Shown one piece after another: positions 56,471 through 64,000 of a stretch of 64,000 nt of DNA. The DNA is from an uncultured Pelagibacteraceae bacterium. Lineage in GTDB: Bacteria > Pseudomonadota > Alphaproteobacteria > Pelagibacterales > Pelagibacteraceae. Numbering within the stretch: position 1 is the stretch's first letter; the number at the start of each line of letters is the position of its first letter. The notes below the pieces were generated by a model. That model was not told the origin of the DNA, ran no database searches, and was given only the letters and a program-made list of their open reading frames with translations. The translations under genes were made by a program, and so were the position numbers. The stretch spans positions 29,442 through 93,441 of the forward strand of contig CACHWQ010000002.1 of assembly GCA_902583645.1 (NCBI GenBank). The letters run 5' to 3'.

Positions 56471-56878
56471 ATGACACAAAAAATTGATTTCCTTTCAAAA
56501 AACCAACAAATAGTTTTAGAGATTATTGAAAAAGCTAAAGAACCTTTAAAAGCATATTCAATTCTATTCAGTGTTCAAAAAAAAGGAATTAAAGCACCCC
56601 CGCAAGTTTATAGAGCTCTGGATAGATTAATTAAACTTGGAAAAATCCATAAAATAGAAAGTAAAAATGCTTTTGTAGCATGCAAAAATGATAATTGTAC
56701 AATTTCAAATGCAACTGCTTTTTCTATATGCGATAATTGCGAAATGGTAACAGAAATAAGTAATCCTAAACTATCTAAATATTTGGCAAATTTTCATGAT
56801 GAAACTGGTATGAGATATAACAAATATAATTTAGAGTTTTTTGGATTATGTAAAAAATGTAAAAAAAATAAAATATGA
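56471..56878 (+). CDS. zur: Fur-family zinc uptake regulator Zur
   Basis: Zur represses zinc uptake genes when zinc is plentiful. The 135-residue product has the winged-helix region (LSKNQQIVLEIIEKAKEPLKAYSILFSVQKKGIKAPPQVYRALDRLIKLGKIHKIES) and Cys pairs for structural zinc (CKNDNCT..., ICDNCE, LCKKCKK). The position at the end of znuCB identifies it as Zur over Fur. Its presence supports the Zur reading of the tandem palindromes upstream of znuC. The stop overlaps the next ATG (ATGA). Confidence 0.9.
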   Translation: MTQKIDFLSKNQQIVLEIIEKAKEPLKAYSILFSVQKKGIKAPPQVYRALDRLIKLGKIHKIESKNAFVACKNDNCTISNATAFSICDNCEMVTEISNPKLSKYLANFHDETGMRYNKYNLEFFGLCKKCKKNKI

Positions 56879-57213
56879 TTTTTTTTACTTTTAAAGTAAT
56901 TGTTGCAGGTTTAATAATAGCTTTTTCTAGCTGGTTATCTGGTATTTACCCAAAATTAGCAGGATTTATTATTGCATTACCAATCGTCTCTTTAATAGCA
57001 ATTTTATTTTCATACTATGAATACAAAGATGTTGATAAAACAGTAACTTTTACAAAGAGTATATTAATTGCAGTTCCATTAAGTTATTTATTTTTTCTGC
57101 CTTTTTTCTTTTCAAAATCTTTGGGTATGAATTTTTATTTAATGTATGGATCAGGAATACTATTATTAGTGATCGGCTATTTAATACATAAATATGTAGT
57201 TTCGTTTATTTAG
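56875..57213 (+). CDS. Small membrane protein, possibly DUF3147-like
   Basis: A 112-residue product with four hydrophobic segments: FKVIVAGLIIAFSSWLSGIYP, AGFIIALPIVSLIAILFSYY, ILIAVPLSYLFFLPFFF and YGSGILLLVIGYLIHKY. The pattern suits the DUF3147-type membrane proteins, but the match is loose. It is translationally coupled to zur by a 4-base overlap, so it may be part of the zinc operon. Function unknown. Confidence 0.5.
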   Translation: MIFFTFKVIVAGLIIAFSSWLSGIYPKLAGFIIALPIVSLIAILFSYYEYKDVDKTVTFTKSILIAVPLSYLFFLPFFFSKSLGMNFYLMYGSGILLLVIGYLIHKYVVSFI

Positions 57214-57613
57214 TATTTTTTAACGCAGTAGTTAAATACTTCAAATCTAAACCGCAGTCTTTATAACCTCTTTTTACGACATTTAAATATCGTTCAGTTG
57301 GGTATCTAAATTCGGTCTTATTAACCATCGTATAAGTCATCATTTTTTTATTATAATAATTAATATAAATTTTTTTATATAAAATTGGAAAATCTTCATA
57401 AAGATCTAATTTTTTTTCATCACTTTTTGAAATTTCAAAAATCCCACCGGGTACAATCGATCCACTTTTTTTTTCAATATCAGCAGCTCTATACTTGCTT
57501 CTAAATGTTAGTTTAAATTCTTTTAGATTATAGTTTTTGATATAAACAGAATCCTTGCATCTTCTTTTCATTTGAAAATGATTTAAGTTACTTCCGTATG
57601 CAAAATAAAGCAT
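57206..57613 (-). CDS. Gamma-glutamylcyclotransferase/AIG2-like protein
   Basis: A small beta-barrel protein of 135 residues with the family start YFAYGSNLNHFQMKRR and the catalytic-type Glu in LDLYEDFPILYKK. Members release pyroglutamate from gamma-glutamyl peptides or act on gamma-glutamyl amines; the substrate here is unknown. It follows the CinA-type gene, sharing one base, and ends 8 bases inside the convergent membrane-protein gene. Confidence 0.75.
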   Translation of the reverse strand: MLYFAYGSNLNHFQMKRRCKDSVYIKNYNLKEFKLTFRSKYRAADIEKKSGSIVPGGIFEISKSDEKKLDLYEDFPILYKKIYINYYNKKMMTYTMVNKTEFRYPTERYLNVVKRGYKDCGLDLKYLTTALKNTK

Positions 57614-58365
57614 TAACCTACTTCTACTAATTCAATATTTTTTTCTTTAACAAATTTAAGAATTTCATCATTGCACTTATCAATTTTCTTTTGTTCGGGA
57701 GATCTTAGAACAATTGATACGCCTAATTTTCCTGCTTTAAAAAAAGGATAACTACCAATATCAACATCTTTATTATTATCCTGAACATTAGACAATGATT
57801 TTGCAATCTCACTTTCAACGGTTCTTAGGCTTAAAGTATGACTTATTATAGGATCTCCACCAACTAGTTCATTTGTTATGCCACCAATCATAGATTTCAG
57901 TATTGATGGTACTCCTGGTAAACAATAAACATTTTCAACATTAAATCCAGGTGCTCCGCTACTTGGGTTATAAATTAATTTGGCAGTCATAGGCATATGA
58001 GCCATCTTTTGTCTACCTTCAGTAAACTCTCCGGGCTGATAATAGCTTTCTAAAATTTTCATTGCTTCTTCGTGAGGACCATACTTAACATTGAAAGCCT
58101 TTGAAACAGACTCTGCTGTAATATCATCGTGCGTTGGTCCAATACCACCTGATGTAAAGACATAGTTAAATCTTTTTTTAAACTCATTGACGGTATCGAT
58201 GATTGTTTTTTCTACATCTGGTATAATTTTTACCTCTATTACTTTTATACCAATAGTATTCAACCATAAGGATATGGTTTTGGTGTTAATATCTTGAGTT
58301 CTACCAGATAATATTTCATTACCTATTATAATAATTCCTGCAATTATTTCTTTTTTATTTGTCAT
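57613..58365 (-). CDS. CinA/MoaB-type molybdopterin-binding domain protein
   Basis: The 250-residue product has the MoaB/MogA fold signature AGIIIIGNEILSGRTQDINTKTISLWLNTIGI and VFTSGGIGPTHDDITAESVSKAF, with the PSSGAPGFNVENVYCLPGVP segment of the CinA N-terminal domain. It lacks the C-terminal deamidase domain of full-length CinA, so NMN deamidase activity is not expected. This short form is common and probably has nucleotide-hydrolase activity. It is divergent from sfsA. Confidence 0.78.
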   Translation of the reverse strand: MTNKKEIIAGIIIIGNEILSGRTQDINTKTISLWLNTIGIKVIEVKIIPDVEKTIIDTVNEFKKRFNYVFTSGGIGPTHDDITAESVSKAFNVKYGPHEEAMKILESYYQPGEFTEGRQKMAHMPMTAKLIYNPSSGAPGFNVENVYCLPGVPSILKSMIGGITNELVGGDPIISHTLSLRTVESEIAKSLSNVQDNNKDVDIGSYPFFKAGKLGVSIVLRSPEQKKIDKCNDEILKFVKEKNIELVEVG

Positions 58366-58387
58366 TTACAAATATAAATAAATTTCT

Positions 58388-59074
58388 ATGAAGTTTACCA
58401 ATAGTTTAATTAAAGGCAAATTAATCAAAAGATATAAAAGATTTTTTGTAGATATAAAAGTAAAAAATACAGTTATTACCGCTCATTGTCCCAATACTGG
58501 TTCAATGCTAGGGTTGTTGGATAAAGGTAATGAAGTTTGGTTAACAAAAAATGATGACCCAAATCGTAAACTTAAATTCACATTAGAAATTATCAAAGTA
58601 AGAAATAATTTATTTGGAGTAAATACTCATAAAGCAAATAAGATTGTAAAGCACGCACTTGAAAATAAATTAATGGAGGAGTTTAAAAATATTAAAAATA
58701 TAAAACCAGAATTTAAATATTCAAAGGATACTAGGTTTGATTTTTTGTGTGATAAAAATTTAATAGAAGTTAAAAATGTTACTTTAAATCGTGAAAGAGA
58801 AATAAGTGAATTTCCAGACGCGGTAACAAGTAGAGGATCAAAACATCTTCTTAATCTTAATGAATCAATTAAAAAAGGGTATAAACCTTACGTCTTATTT
58901 TTAACTCAAATCCAAGGTATAAAAAAGTTTAAGATTGCGAAAGATATTGATGAAAAATATTATGAAAACTATCTTTTTGCAAGGAAACATGGTGTAAAAT
59001 TTATTGCCTATAGATGTAATATTAGTAGTAAGGAAATAAAAATTGAAAAAAAAATAAAAATTATTGATGAATAA
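58388..59074 (+). CDS. sfsA: Sugar fermentation stimulation protein SfsA homologue
   Basis: SfsA proteins have an OB-fold N-domain and a nuclease-like C-domain; their physiological role is not settled. The 228-residue product has the family text LIKGKLIKRYKRFFVDI, TAHCPNTGSMLGLL, the LIEVKNVTL motif and FPDAVTSRGSKHLLNL. Its stop overlaps the start of map. Confidence 0.9.
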   Translation: MKFTNSLIKGKLIKRYKRFFVDIKVKNTVITAHCPNTGSMLGLLDKGNEVWLTKNDDPNRKLKFTLEIIKVRNNLFGVNTHKANKIVKHALENKLMEEFKNIKNIKPEFKYSKDTRFDFLCDKNLIEVKNVTLNREREISEFPDAVTSRGSKHLLNLNESIKKGYKPYVLFLTQIQGIKKFKIAKDIDEKYYENYLFARKHGVKFIAYRCNISSKEIKIEKKIKIIDE

Positions 59075-59834
59075 TTATACTGAAAAATTTGAAAAAATGA
59101 GAATTGCTGGGAAACTAGCATCCGAAACTTTAGATATGATCACTGCTTATATCAAACCAGGAATTAGTACTGAAAAAATTGATGATCTTTGTTTTGAATT
59201 TATAAGAGATAATGGTGGATATTCTGCTCCACTTTTTTATAGAGGTTATAAGAAATCAGTTTGCACATCTTTAAATCATGTAATTTGTCATGGTATTCCA
59301 TCAGAAAGGACTTTAATCGAAGGTGATATTTTAAATATTGATATTACAGCAATAGTTAATGATTACTATGGCGATACAAGTAGAATGTTTATTCTTCCAG
59401 ATATTTCTGTTAAAGCAAAAAATTTGATTGATGCTACTTACGAGTCCCTAATGAATTCTATTAAAATTTTAAAACCTGGAAAAAAAATAGGAGATATAGG
59501 TTATGAAATTCAATCTTATGTAGAAAAAAAAGGTTTCAGCGTAGTGAGAGATTTTTGCGGTCATGGAATTAGTAATGTGTTTCATGAACCTCCTAATGTT
59601 TTGCATTATGGTAAAAAGGACACTGGAAATGAGTTAAAACCAGGTATGACTTTTACTATTGAACCAATGATAAATGTAGGAAAATTCGAGTCAAAAGTGT
59701 TAAATGACGGATGGACAGCTGTAACAAAAGATAAATCTCTTTCTGCACAATTCGAACATACTATTGGAATTACTGAAAATGGTTATGAAATATTCACAGA
59801 ATCTGTTAAAGGTTATACCAAGCCTCCATATTAA
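59067..59834 (+). CDS. map: Type I methionine aminopeptidase
   Basis: The enzyme removes the initiator Met from nascent proteins. The 255-residue product has the metal ligands in ILNIDITAIVNDYYGDTSRMF (two Asp), DFCGHGISNVFHEPP (His), FTIEPMIN (Glu) and QFEHTIGI (Glu). I set the start at the ATG at 59067, 8 bases inside sfsA; a TTG at 59064 is directly upstream and in frame. Length is normal for a type Ia enzyme. Confidence 0.95.
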   Translation: MNNYTEKFEKMRIAGKLASETLDMITAYIKPGISTEKIDDLCFEFIRDNGGYSAPLFYRGYKKSVCTSLNHVICHGIPSERTLIEGDILNIDITAIVNDYYGDTSRMFILPDISVKAKNLIDATYESLMNSIKILKPGKKIGDIGYEIQSYVEKKGFSVVRDFCGHGISNVFHEPPNVLHYGKKDTGNELKPGMTFTIEPMINVGKFESKVLNDGWTAVTKDKSLSAQFEHTIGITENGYEIFTESVKGYTKPPY

Positions 59835-61127
59835 ATGATATCTCGATATTCAAGAAAAGAACTCGTAAAAATTTGGTCAGAGGAAAACAAATATAAAATT
59901 TGGCTTGATGTTGAAATTGCTGCAGCAGAAGCAATGGAGAAACTAAAAATAATACCTAGAGGTGTATCAAAAATAGTAAAAAAAAAAGGAAGAATAAATG
60001 TTAGAAGAATTCATCAAATAGAAAATAAAGTAAAGCATGATGTAATAGCTTTTCTAACATCTATAACTGAAAAAGCTGGTATCAAAGCTAGATATCTTCA
60101 CCAAGGCATGACTTCATCTGATGTTTTAGATACAAGTTTTAATATTCAATTAGTTCAATCAGGATCAGTACTACTAAAAGATATTGATAAAATTTTAAGT
60201 GTTTTAAAAAAAAAGGCAAAAAAGTATAAACTTACGCCATGTATAGGTAGAAGTCATGGTATCCATGCAGAGCCAATTACATTTGGACTTAAGTTGGCAT
60301 CTTTTTATGAAGAGTTTAAAAGAAATAAATTAAGATTAGAAAGAGCAATAAATGAAGTTTCTACATGCGCTATATCCGGTGCAGTTGGAACGTTTGCAAA
60401 TATTGATCCAAGAGTAGAAGTTTATGTTTCAAAAAAATTAAAATTAAGACCAGAGCCAATTTCAACTCAAATAATTCCAAGAGACAGGCATGCTTATTAC
60501 TTTTCAGTTTTAGGTATAATTGCAGGATCGATTGAAAGAGTTGCCACTGAAATAAGACATTTACAAAGATCTGAAGTTTATGAATTACAAGAATATTTTT
60601 CAAAAGATCAAAAAGGTTCTTCAGCTATGCCGCATAAAAAAAATCCAATTTTAAGTGAAAACTTAACGGGCTTGGCAAGAATTGTCCGAAGTCATGTGAC
60701 TCCCGCATTAGAAAATATTGCTCTTTGGCATGAAAGAGACATATCTCACTCAAGCGTTGAAAGAAATATTGGACCAGACTCAAATATCACTTTAGATTTT
60801 GCATTGTTTAGATTGGCTAACCTTTTAGATAATATTATTGTTTATCCTAAAAACATGTTAAAAAATTTAAATCTTACAAAAGGATTGATTTTCTCTCAAG
60901 AGTTGATGTTAGAGCTTACCAAATCAGGTCTTACGCGAGAAAAAGCCTATAAAATTATTCAAAAACATGCAAAAAATAGTTATTCTAAAAACGTAAACTT
61001 AATGGAATTAATAAAAACAGATAAATTAATTGCTTCAAAAATTTCAGAAAAGAAATTAAATAATATATTTAAATTTTCTAAGCACCTTAAAAATATAAAT
61101 TTTATTTTTAGAAGAGTTTTTAAATAA
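59835..61127 (+). CDS. purB: Adenylosuccinate lyase
   Basis: PurB catalyses two steps in purine synthesis, releasing fumarate from SAICAR and adenylosuccinate. The 430-residue product has YSRKELVKIWSEENKYKIWLDVE at the start, the HQGMTSSDVLDTSF block, GRSHGIHAEPITFGLK, and the flexible signature loop GSSAMPHKKNPILSENLTGLAR. It starts 0 bases after map and overlaps purC by 1 base, so map is probably co-transcribed with the purine genes. Confidence 0.96.
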   Translation: MISRYSRKELVKIWSEENKYKIWLDVEIAAAEAMEKLKIIPRGVSKIVKKKGRINVRRIHQIENKVKHDVIAFLTSITEKAGIKARYLHQGMTSSDVLDTSFNIQLVQSGSVLLKDIDKILSVLKKKAKKYKLTPCIGRSHGIHAEPITFGLKLASFYEEFKRNKLRLERAINEVSTCAISGAVGTFANIDPRVEVYVSKKLKLRPEPISTQIIPRDRHAYYFSVLGIIAGSIERVATEIRHLQRSEVYELQEYFSKDQKGSSAMPHKKNPILSENLTGLARIVRSHVTPALENIALWHERDISHSSVERNIGPDSNITLDFALFRLANLLDNIIVYPKNMLKNLNLTKGLIFSQELMLELTKSGLTREKAYKIIQKHAKNSYSKNVNLMELIKTDKLIASKISEKKLNNIFKFSKHLKNINFIFRRVFK

Positions 61128-61912
61128 TGAAAAAAGGTAAAAAGTTGTACGAAGGTAAAGCAAAGATTATTTATTCTTGTAGTGAAAAACATTTAGTAAT
61201 TCAACATTTTAAAGATGATGCTACAGCTTTTAACAATCAAAAAAGATCAGTAATTGATGGCAAAGGTATTTTGAATAACAGAATATCGGAACATATACTC
61301 TCATGCTTAGCACAAGCAGGTATTAAAAATCATCTTGTAAAACGTATTAATATGAGAGAGCAATTAATCAAGCATGTGAATATTATACCAATCGAATTTA
61401 TAGTAAGAAATATTGCAACAGGCTCTCTTACCAAAAGACTTGGGATAGAAGATGGAACAATTTTAGATGAACCGTTAATCGAATACTGTTTAAAAAATGA
61501 TGATCTTGGTGATCCATTGATATCTAAAGAACATATTTACGCATTTAATTGGGCAACTAAAAAAGAAATTGAGAAAATTGATAAACAGCTACATAGAATA
61601 AACGACTTTCTAGTGGGAATGTTTAGAGGGATTGGAATAAAATTAGTTGATTTTAAAGTTGAATTTGGAAGATTAAAAAATAGTAATAAAAATGAAATTA
61701 TTTTGGCTGATGAAATTAGTCCAGACACTTGCCGTCTTTGGGATACAGATACAGAAAAAAAACTTGATAAAGATCGATTTAGAAAAAATCTTGGAAATTT
61801 AATTGAAGCTTATCAAGATGTGGCAAGAAGGCTCGGTATACTTCATGAACATTCAAATATAAGACACTTAAAGTTCCCTAAACCAAAAGAAGTGAAAATT
61901 AAAAAAAAATAA
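61127..61912 (+). CDS. purC: SAICAR synthase
   Basis: PurC joins aspartate to CAIR using ATP. The 261-residue product has LYEGKAKIIYS, DDATAFNNQKR, PIEFIVRNIATGSLTKRLG and DEISPDTCRLWD, all family signatures. The C-terminal lysine-rich tail is species-specific. It is followed by purS with no spacer. Confidence 0.96.
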   Translation: MKKGKKLYEGKAKIIYSCSEKHLVIQHFKDDATAFNNQKRSVIDGKGILNNRISEHILSCLAQAGIKNHLVKRINMREQLIKHVNIIPIEFIVRNIATGSLTKRLGIEDGTILDEPLIEYCLKNDDLGDPLISKEHIYAFNWATKKEIEKIDKQLHRINDFLVGMFRGIGIKLVDFKVEFGRLKNSNKNEIILADEISPDTCRLWDTDTEKKLDKDRFRKNLGNLIEAYQDVARRLGILHEHSNIRHLKFPKPKEVKIKKK

Positions 61913-62146
61913 ATGAAAATAAAAGTCGTTGTTACTCTTAAAAATGGAGTTTTAGATCCACAAGGTAAGGCAATACAGCAAACATTAAATGGGATGGGTT
62001 TTCCATTAGTAAATGAAGTTAGACAAGGAAAATACTTTGAAGTTGATTTAAGTGAAAAGGACGAAGCAAAGGCAAAAAATAAAGTTGAAGATATGTGTAA
62101 AAAACTTTTAGCAAATCTTGTAATTGAGAATTTTGAAATTTTATAA
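61913..62146 (+). CDS. purS: FGAM synthase subunit PurS
   Basis: PurS is the small bridging subunit that links PurQ to small-form PurL. The 77-residue product reads KIKVVVTLKNGVLDPQGKAIQQTLNGMGF, the standard start, and ends CKKLLANLVIENFEI. Its presence shows that PurL here is the short, three-subunit form. Confidence 0.95.
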   Translation: MKIKVVVTLKNGVLDPQGKAIQQTLNGMGFPLVNEVRQGKYFEVDLSEKDEAKAKNKVEDMCKKLLANLVIENFEIL

Positions 62147-62152
62147 TCAATA

Positions 62153-62836
62153 ATGAAATCAGCTGTAATTATTTTTCCAGGCTCAAATTGCGATAGAGAT
62201 ATGGATGTTGCGCTCAAAAAATTTGGTTTTAAAAATCAAATGGTATGGCATGATGACGAAAAACTTCCTAAATCAGACTTAATTGTTCTGCCTGGAGGAT
62301 TTTCATATGGTGATTATCTAAGATGTGGAAGTATAGCTGGCAAAAGTAAAATTATAAAGTCAGTGATAGATTTTGCGCAAAAAGGTGGGTTGGTTCTTGG
62401 TGTTTGTAATGGTTTTCAAATATTAACTGAAACTGGTCTGCTACCTGGTGTTCTTCAACAAAATAAAAATATTGAATTTATATGCAAAAATGTATTTATA
62501 AAAGTTAACAACAAAAAAAATATATACTTTGAAAAGATAGACAAAGATATATTAGAGCTTCACATTGCTCACAACGAAGGCAATTATTTCTGTACAGATG
62601 ATGAATTAAAAATGCTTAAAGATAATAATCTTATAGCAGTTTCTTATTGTAATGATAAAGGTGAAATTAACGAAAAATCAAATCCAAATGGAGCTCTGCA
62701 AAATATTGCCGGTATTTTTAATAAAGAAAAAAATATTTTAGGTATGATGCCTCATCCGGAAAGGATGATTGATAAATATCTTTCAGGTGAAGATGGATCA
62801 ATTTTTTTCAAAAATTTAATAAATAATTTTAAATGA
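62153..62836 (+). CDS. purQ: FGAM synthase glutaminase subunit PurQ
   Basis: PurQ supplies ammonia from glutamine to the FGAM synthase complex. The 227-residue product has the class I glutaminase motifs: [13 protein letters not shown], the nucleophile in [10 protein letters not shown], and the His-Glu pair in MMPHPERM. Its stop overlaps the purL start in an ATGA junction. Confidence 0.96.
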   Translation: MKSAVIIFPGSNCDRDMDVALKKFGFKNQMVWHDDEKLPKSDLIVLPGGFSYGDYLRCGSIAGKSKIIKSVIDFAQKGGLVLGVCNGFQILTETGLLPGVLQQNKNIEFICKNVFIKVNNKKNIYFEKIDKDILELHIAHNEGNYFCTDDELKMLKDNNLIAVSYCNDKGEINEKSNPNGALQNIAGIFNKEKNILGMMPHPERMIDKYLSGEDGSIFFKNLINNFK

Positions 62837-64000
62837 CAGCAATTAACGAACAAATAGCAATAGATCATGGTTTAAAAAAAGATGAATTTAAAAAAATTTG
62901 TGATCTTATGAAAAGAATACCAAATCTTACTGAACTTGGAATTTTTTCTGCTATGTGGAATGAACATTGTTCATATAAATCATCAAGAAAGCATTTAAAA
63001 AGTCTTCACACACAAGGTAAGCGAGTAATACAAGGACCAGGAGAAAATGCGGGAGTAATTGATGTTGACGATGAAGATGCTATCGTTTTTAAAATTGAAA
63101 GCCACAATCATCCATCATTTATAGAACCATATCAGGGTGCAGCTACTGGAGTAGGTGGTATCATGAGAGATGTTTTTACAATGGGTGCTAGACCTATTGC
63201 GAATTTAAATTCAATACATTTTGGTTCACCCCAACACAAAAAAACAAAAAATTTGTTAAGGGGAGTTGTTAAAGGAATTGGTGGATATGGAAACTGTATT
63301 GGGGTCCCAACAATTGGTGGTCAAACATGTTTTGACGAGTCTTACAATGGAAATATCTTAGTAAATGCAATGACTCTTGGATTAGTTAATAAAAAAAAGA
63401 TTTTTTACTCGAAAGCAGCCGGTATTGGCAAGCCAGTGATTTATGTAGGATCAAAAACTGGAAGAGATGGAATACATGGTGCTAGTATGGCGTCTGCAGT
63501 ATTCGATGATCAAATTGAAGAAAAAAAACCAACAGTTCAGGTTGGAGATCCTTTTACAGAAAAACTTTTACTTGAAGCATGCTTAGAATTAATGGCTGAC
63601 GACTCGATTATATCAATTCAAGATATGGGTGCTGCTGGATTAACATCTTCAAGTGTAGAGATGGCTTCAAAAGGAAAATTAGGAATAGAACTAAACTTAA
63701 GTAAAGTACCATGCAGAGAAGATAAAATGACACCTTATGAGATCATGTTATCAGAGAGTCAAGAAAGAATGCTTATCGTTCTTGAGAATGGAAAAGAAGA
63801 AAACGCAAAAAAAATATTTGATAAATGGGACTTGGATTTTGCGGTAATTGGAAAAACAACAAATTCCAAAAAAATTGAACTTTATTTTGAAAAGAAAAAA
63901 GTTGCAGATATTCCTATCAATTTTTTAGCTGAAAATGCACCAGAATATGATCGAAAATGGAAAAAAACAAAACTTCCTCAAAAGATTAAATTTAAAAAAG
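62833..64000 (+). CDS. purL: FGAM synthase subunit PurL (small form, 3' end cut by window)
   Basis: I translated this from the sequence. PurL uses ATP and ammonia to make FGAM. The start reads [21 protein letters not shown], followed by [43 protein letters not shown] and GMRDVF-like text ([20 protein letters not shown]), all PurL signatures. About 389 of an expected 720-740 residues lie in the window and the frame stays open to base 64000. Paired purS and purQ confirm the small form. Confidence 0.95.
   Translation, partial: MTAINEQIAIDHGLKKDEFKKICDLMKRIPNLTELGIFSAMWNEHCSYKSSRKHLKSLHTQGKRVIQGPGENAGVIDVDDEDAIVFKIESHNHPSFIEPYQGAATGVGGIMRDVFTMGARPIANLNSIHFGSPQHKKTKNLLRGVVKGIGGYGNCIGVPTIGGQTCFDESYNGNILVNAMTLGLVNKKKIFYSKAAGIGKPVIYVGSKTGRDGIHGASMASAVFDDQIEEKKPTVQVGDPFTEKLLLEACLELMADDSIISIQDMGAAGLTSSSVEMASKGKLGIELNLSKVPCREDKMTPYEIMLSESQERMLIVLENGKEENAKKIFDKWDLDFAVIGKTTNSKKIELYFEKKKVADIPINFLAENAPEYDRKWKKTKLPQKIKFKK

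Overview
The window is a very AT-rich, tightly packed bacterial chromosome segment, most likely from a SAR11-type alphaproteobacterium (Pelagibacterales). The grounds are the extreme AT content, intergenic spaces of a few bases, many 1-8 bp gene overlaps, short proteins rich in Lys, Asn and Ile, and a familiar marine oligotroph gene set. The assignment rests on sequence character and gene content only; no database search was possible.

Region 1 (1-22464, minus strand) is the translation and transcription core. The str, S10 and spc ribosomal operons are fused into one run (rpsL-rpsG-fusA-rpsJ-rplC-D-W-B-rpsS-rplV-rpsC-rplP-rpmC-rpsQ-rplN-X-E-rpsN-rpsH) with no tuf gene inside. Upstream lies rplK-A-J-L-rpoB-rpoC, fed by tRNA-Tyr, tRNA-Gly, tuf, tRNA-Trp, secE and nusG. 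A strong hairpin separates rplL from rpoB.

Region 2 (22600-29607) holds an rRNA/tRNA 2'-O-methyltransferase gene, an intact tRNA-Thr gene, and a genomic island of about 6.2 kb inserted at the 3' end of that tRNA. The island is bounded by a 50-bp exact direct repeat of the tRNA 3' half. It also carries a second pair of 23-bp repeats, each a tandem of an 11-bp unit, just inside both ends; these look like integrase arm sites. The island has no integrase. Its whole cargo is three genes: an MmeI-like adenine DNA methyltransferase, a superfamily 2 helicase and a GIY-YIG (T5orf172-like) nuclease. This is a candidate restriction/defence system and the best candidate for a poorly described system in the window.

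Region 3 (29615-38947) is an accessory, surface-related stretch punctuated by tRNA-Val (with an aberrant elbow) and tRNA-Leu. It encodes a glycosyltransferase, a large polytopic membrane protein, NAD kinase, a short-chain dehydrogenase, a 2OG-Fe(II) oxygenase-like protein, an anchored protein of unknown function, asparagine synthase and a secreted serine hydrolase. Region 4 (38991-41265) pairs a circularly permuted ATP-grasp protein with a divergent Anbu-type proteasome-like peptidase.

Region 5 (41284-50517) looks like a compatible-solute module: a binding-protein-dependent sugar ABC importer, a HAD phosphatase and a glycosyltransferase of the mannosyl/glucosyl-3-phosphoglycerate pathway, and a GH13 sucrose-phosphorylase-like enzyme. 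Together they could import, make and phosphorolyse glucosylglycerate or a similar glycoside. Region 6 (50514-57213) holds an autotransporter with a repeat-containing passenger, a DUF4396-like membrane protein, a cupredoxin, and the zinc regulon znuA / znuC-znuB-zur with tandem Zur-like operators between the divergent units. Region 7 (57206-64000) is housekeeping: a gamma-glutamylcyclotransferase-like gene, a CinA-type domain gene, sfsA, map and the purine run purB-purC-purS-purQ-purL, the last cut by the window end.

No stretch over 300 bases is left without a gene or an annotated element.
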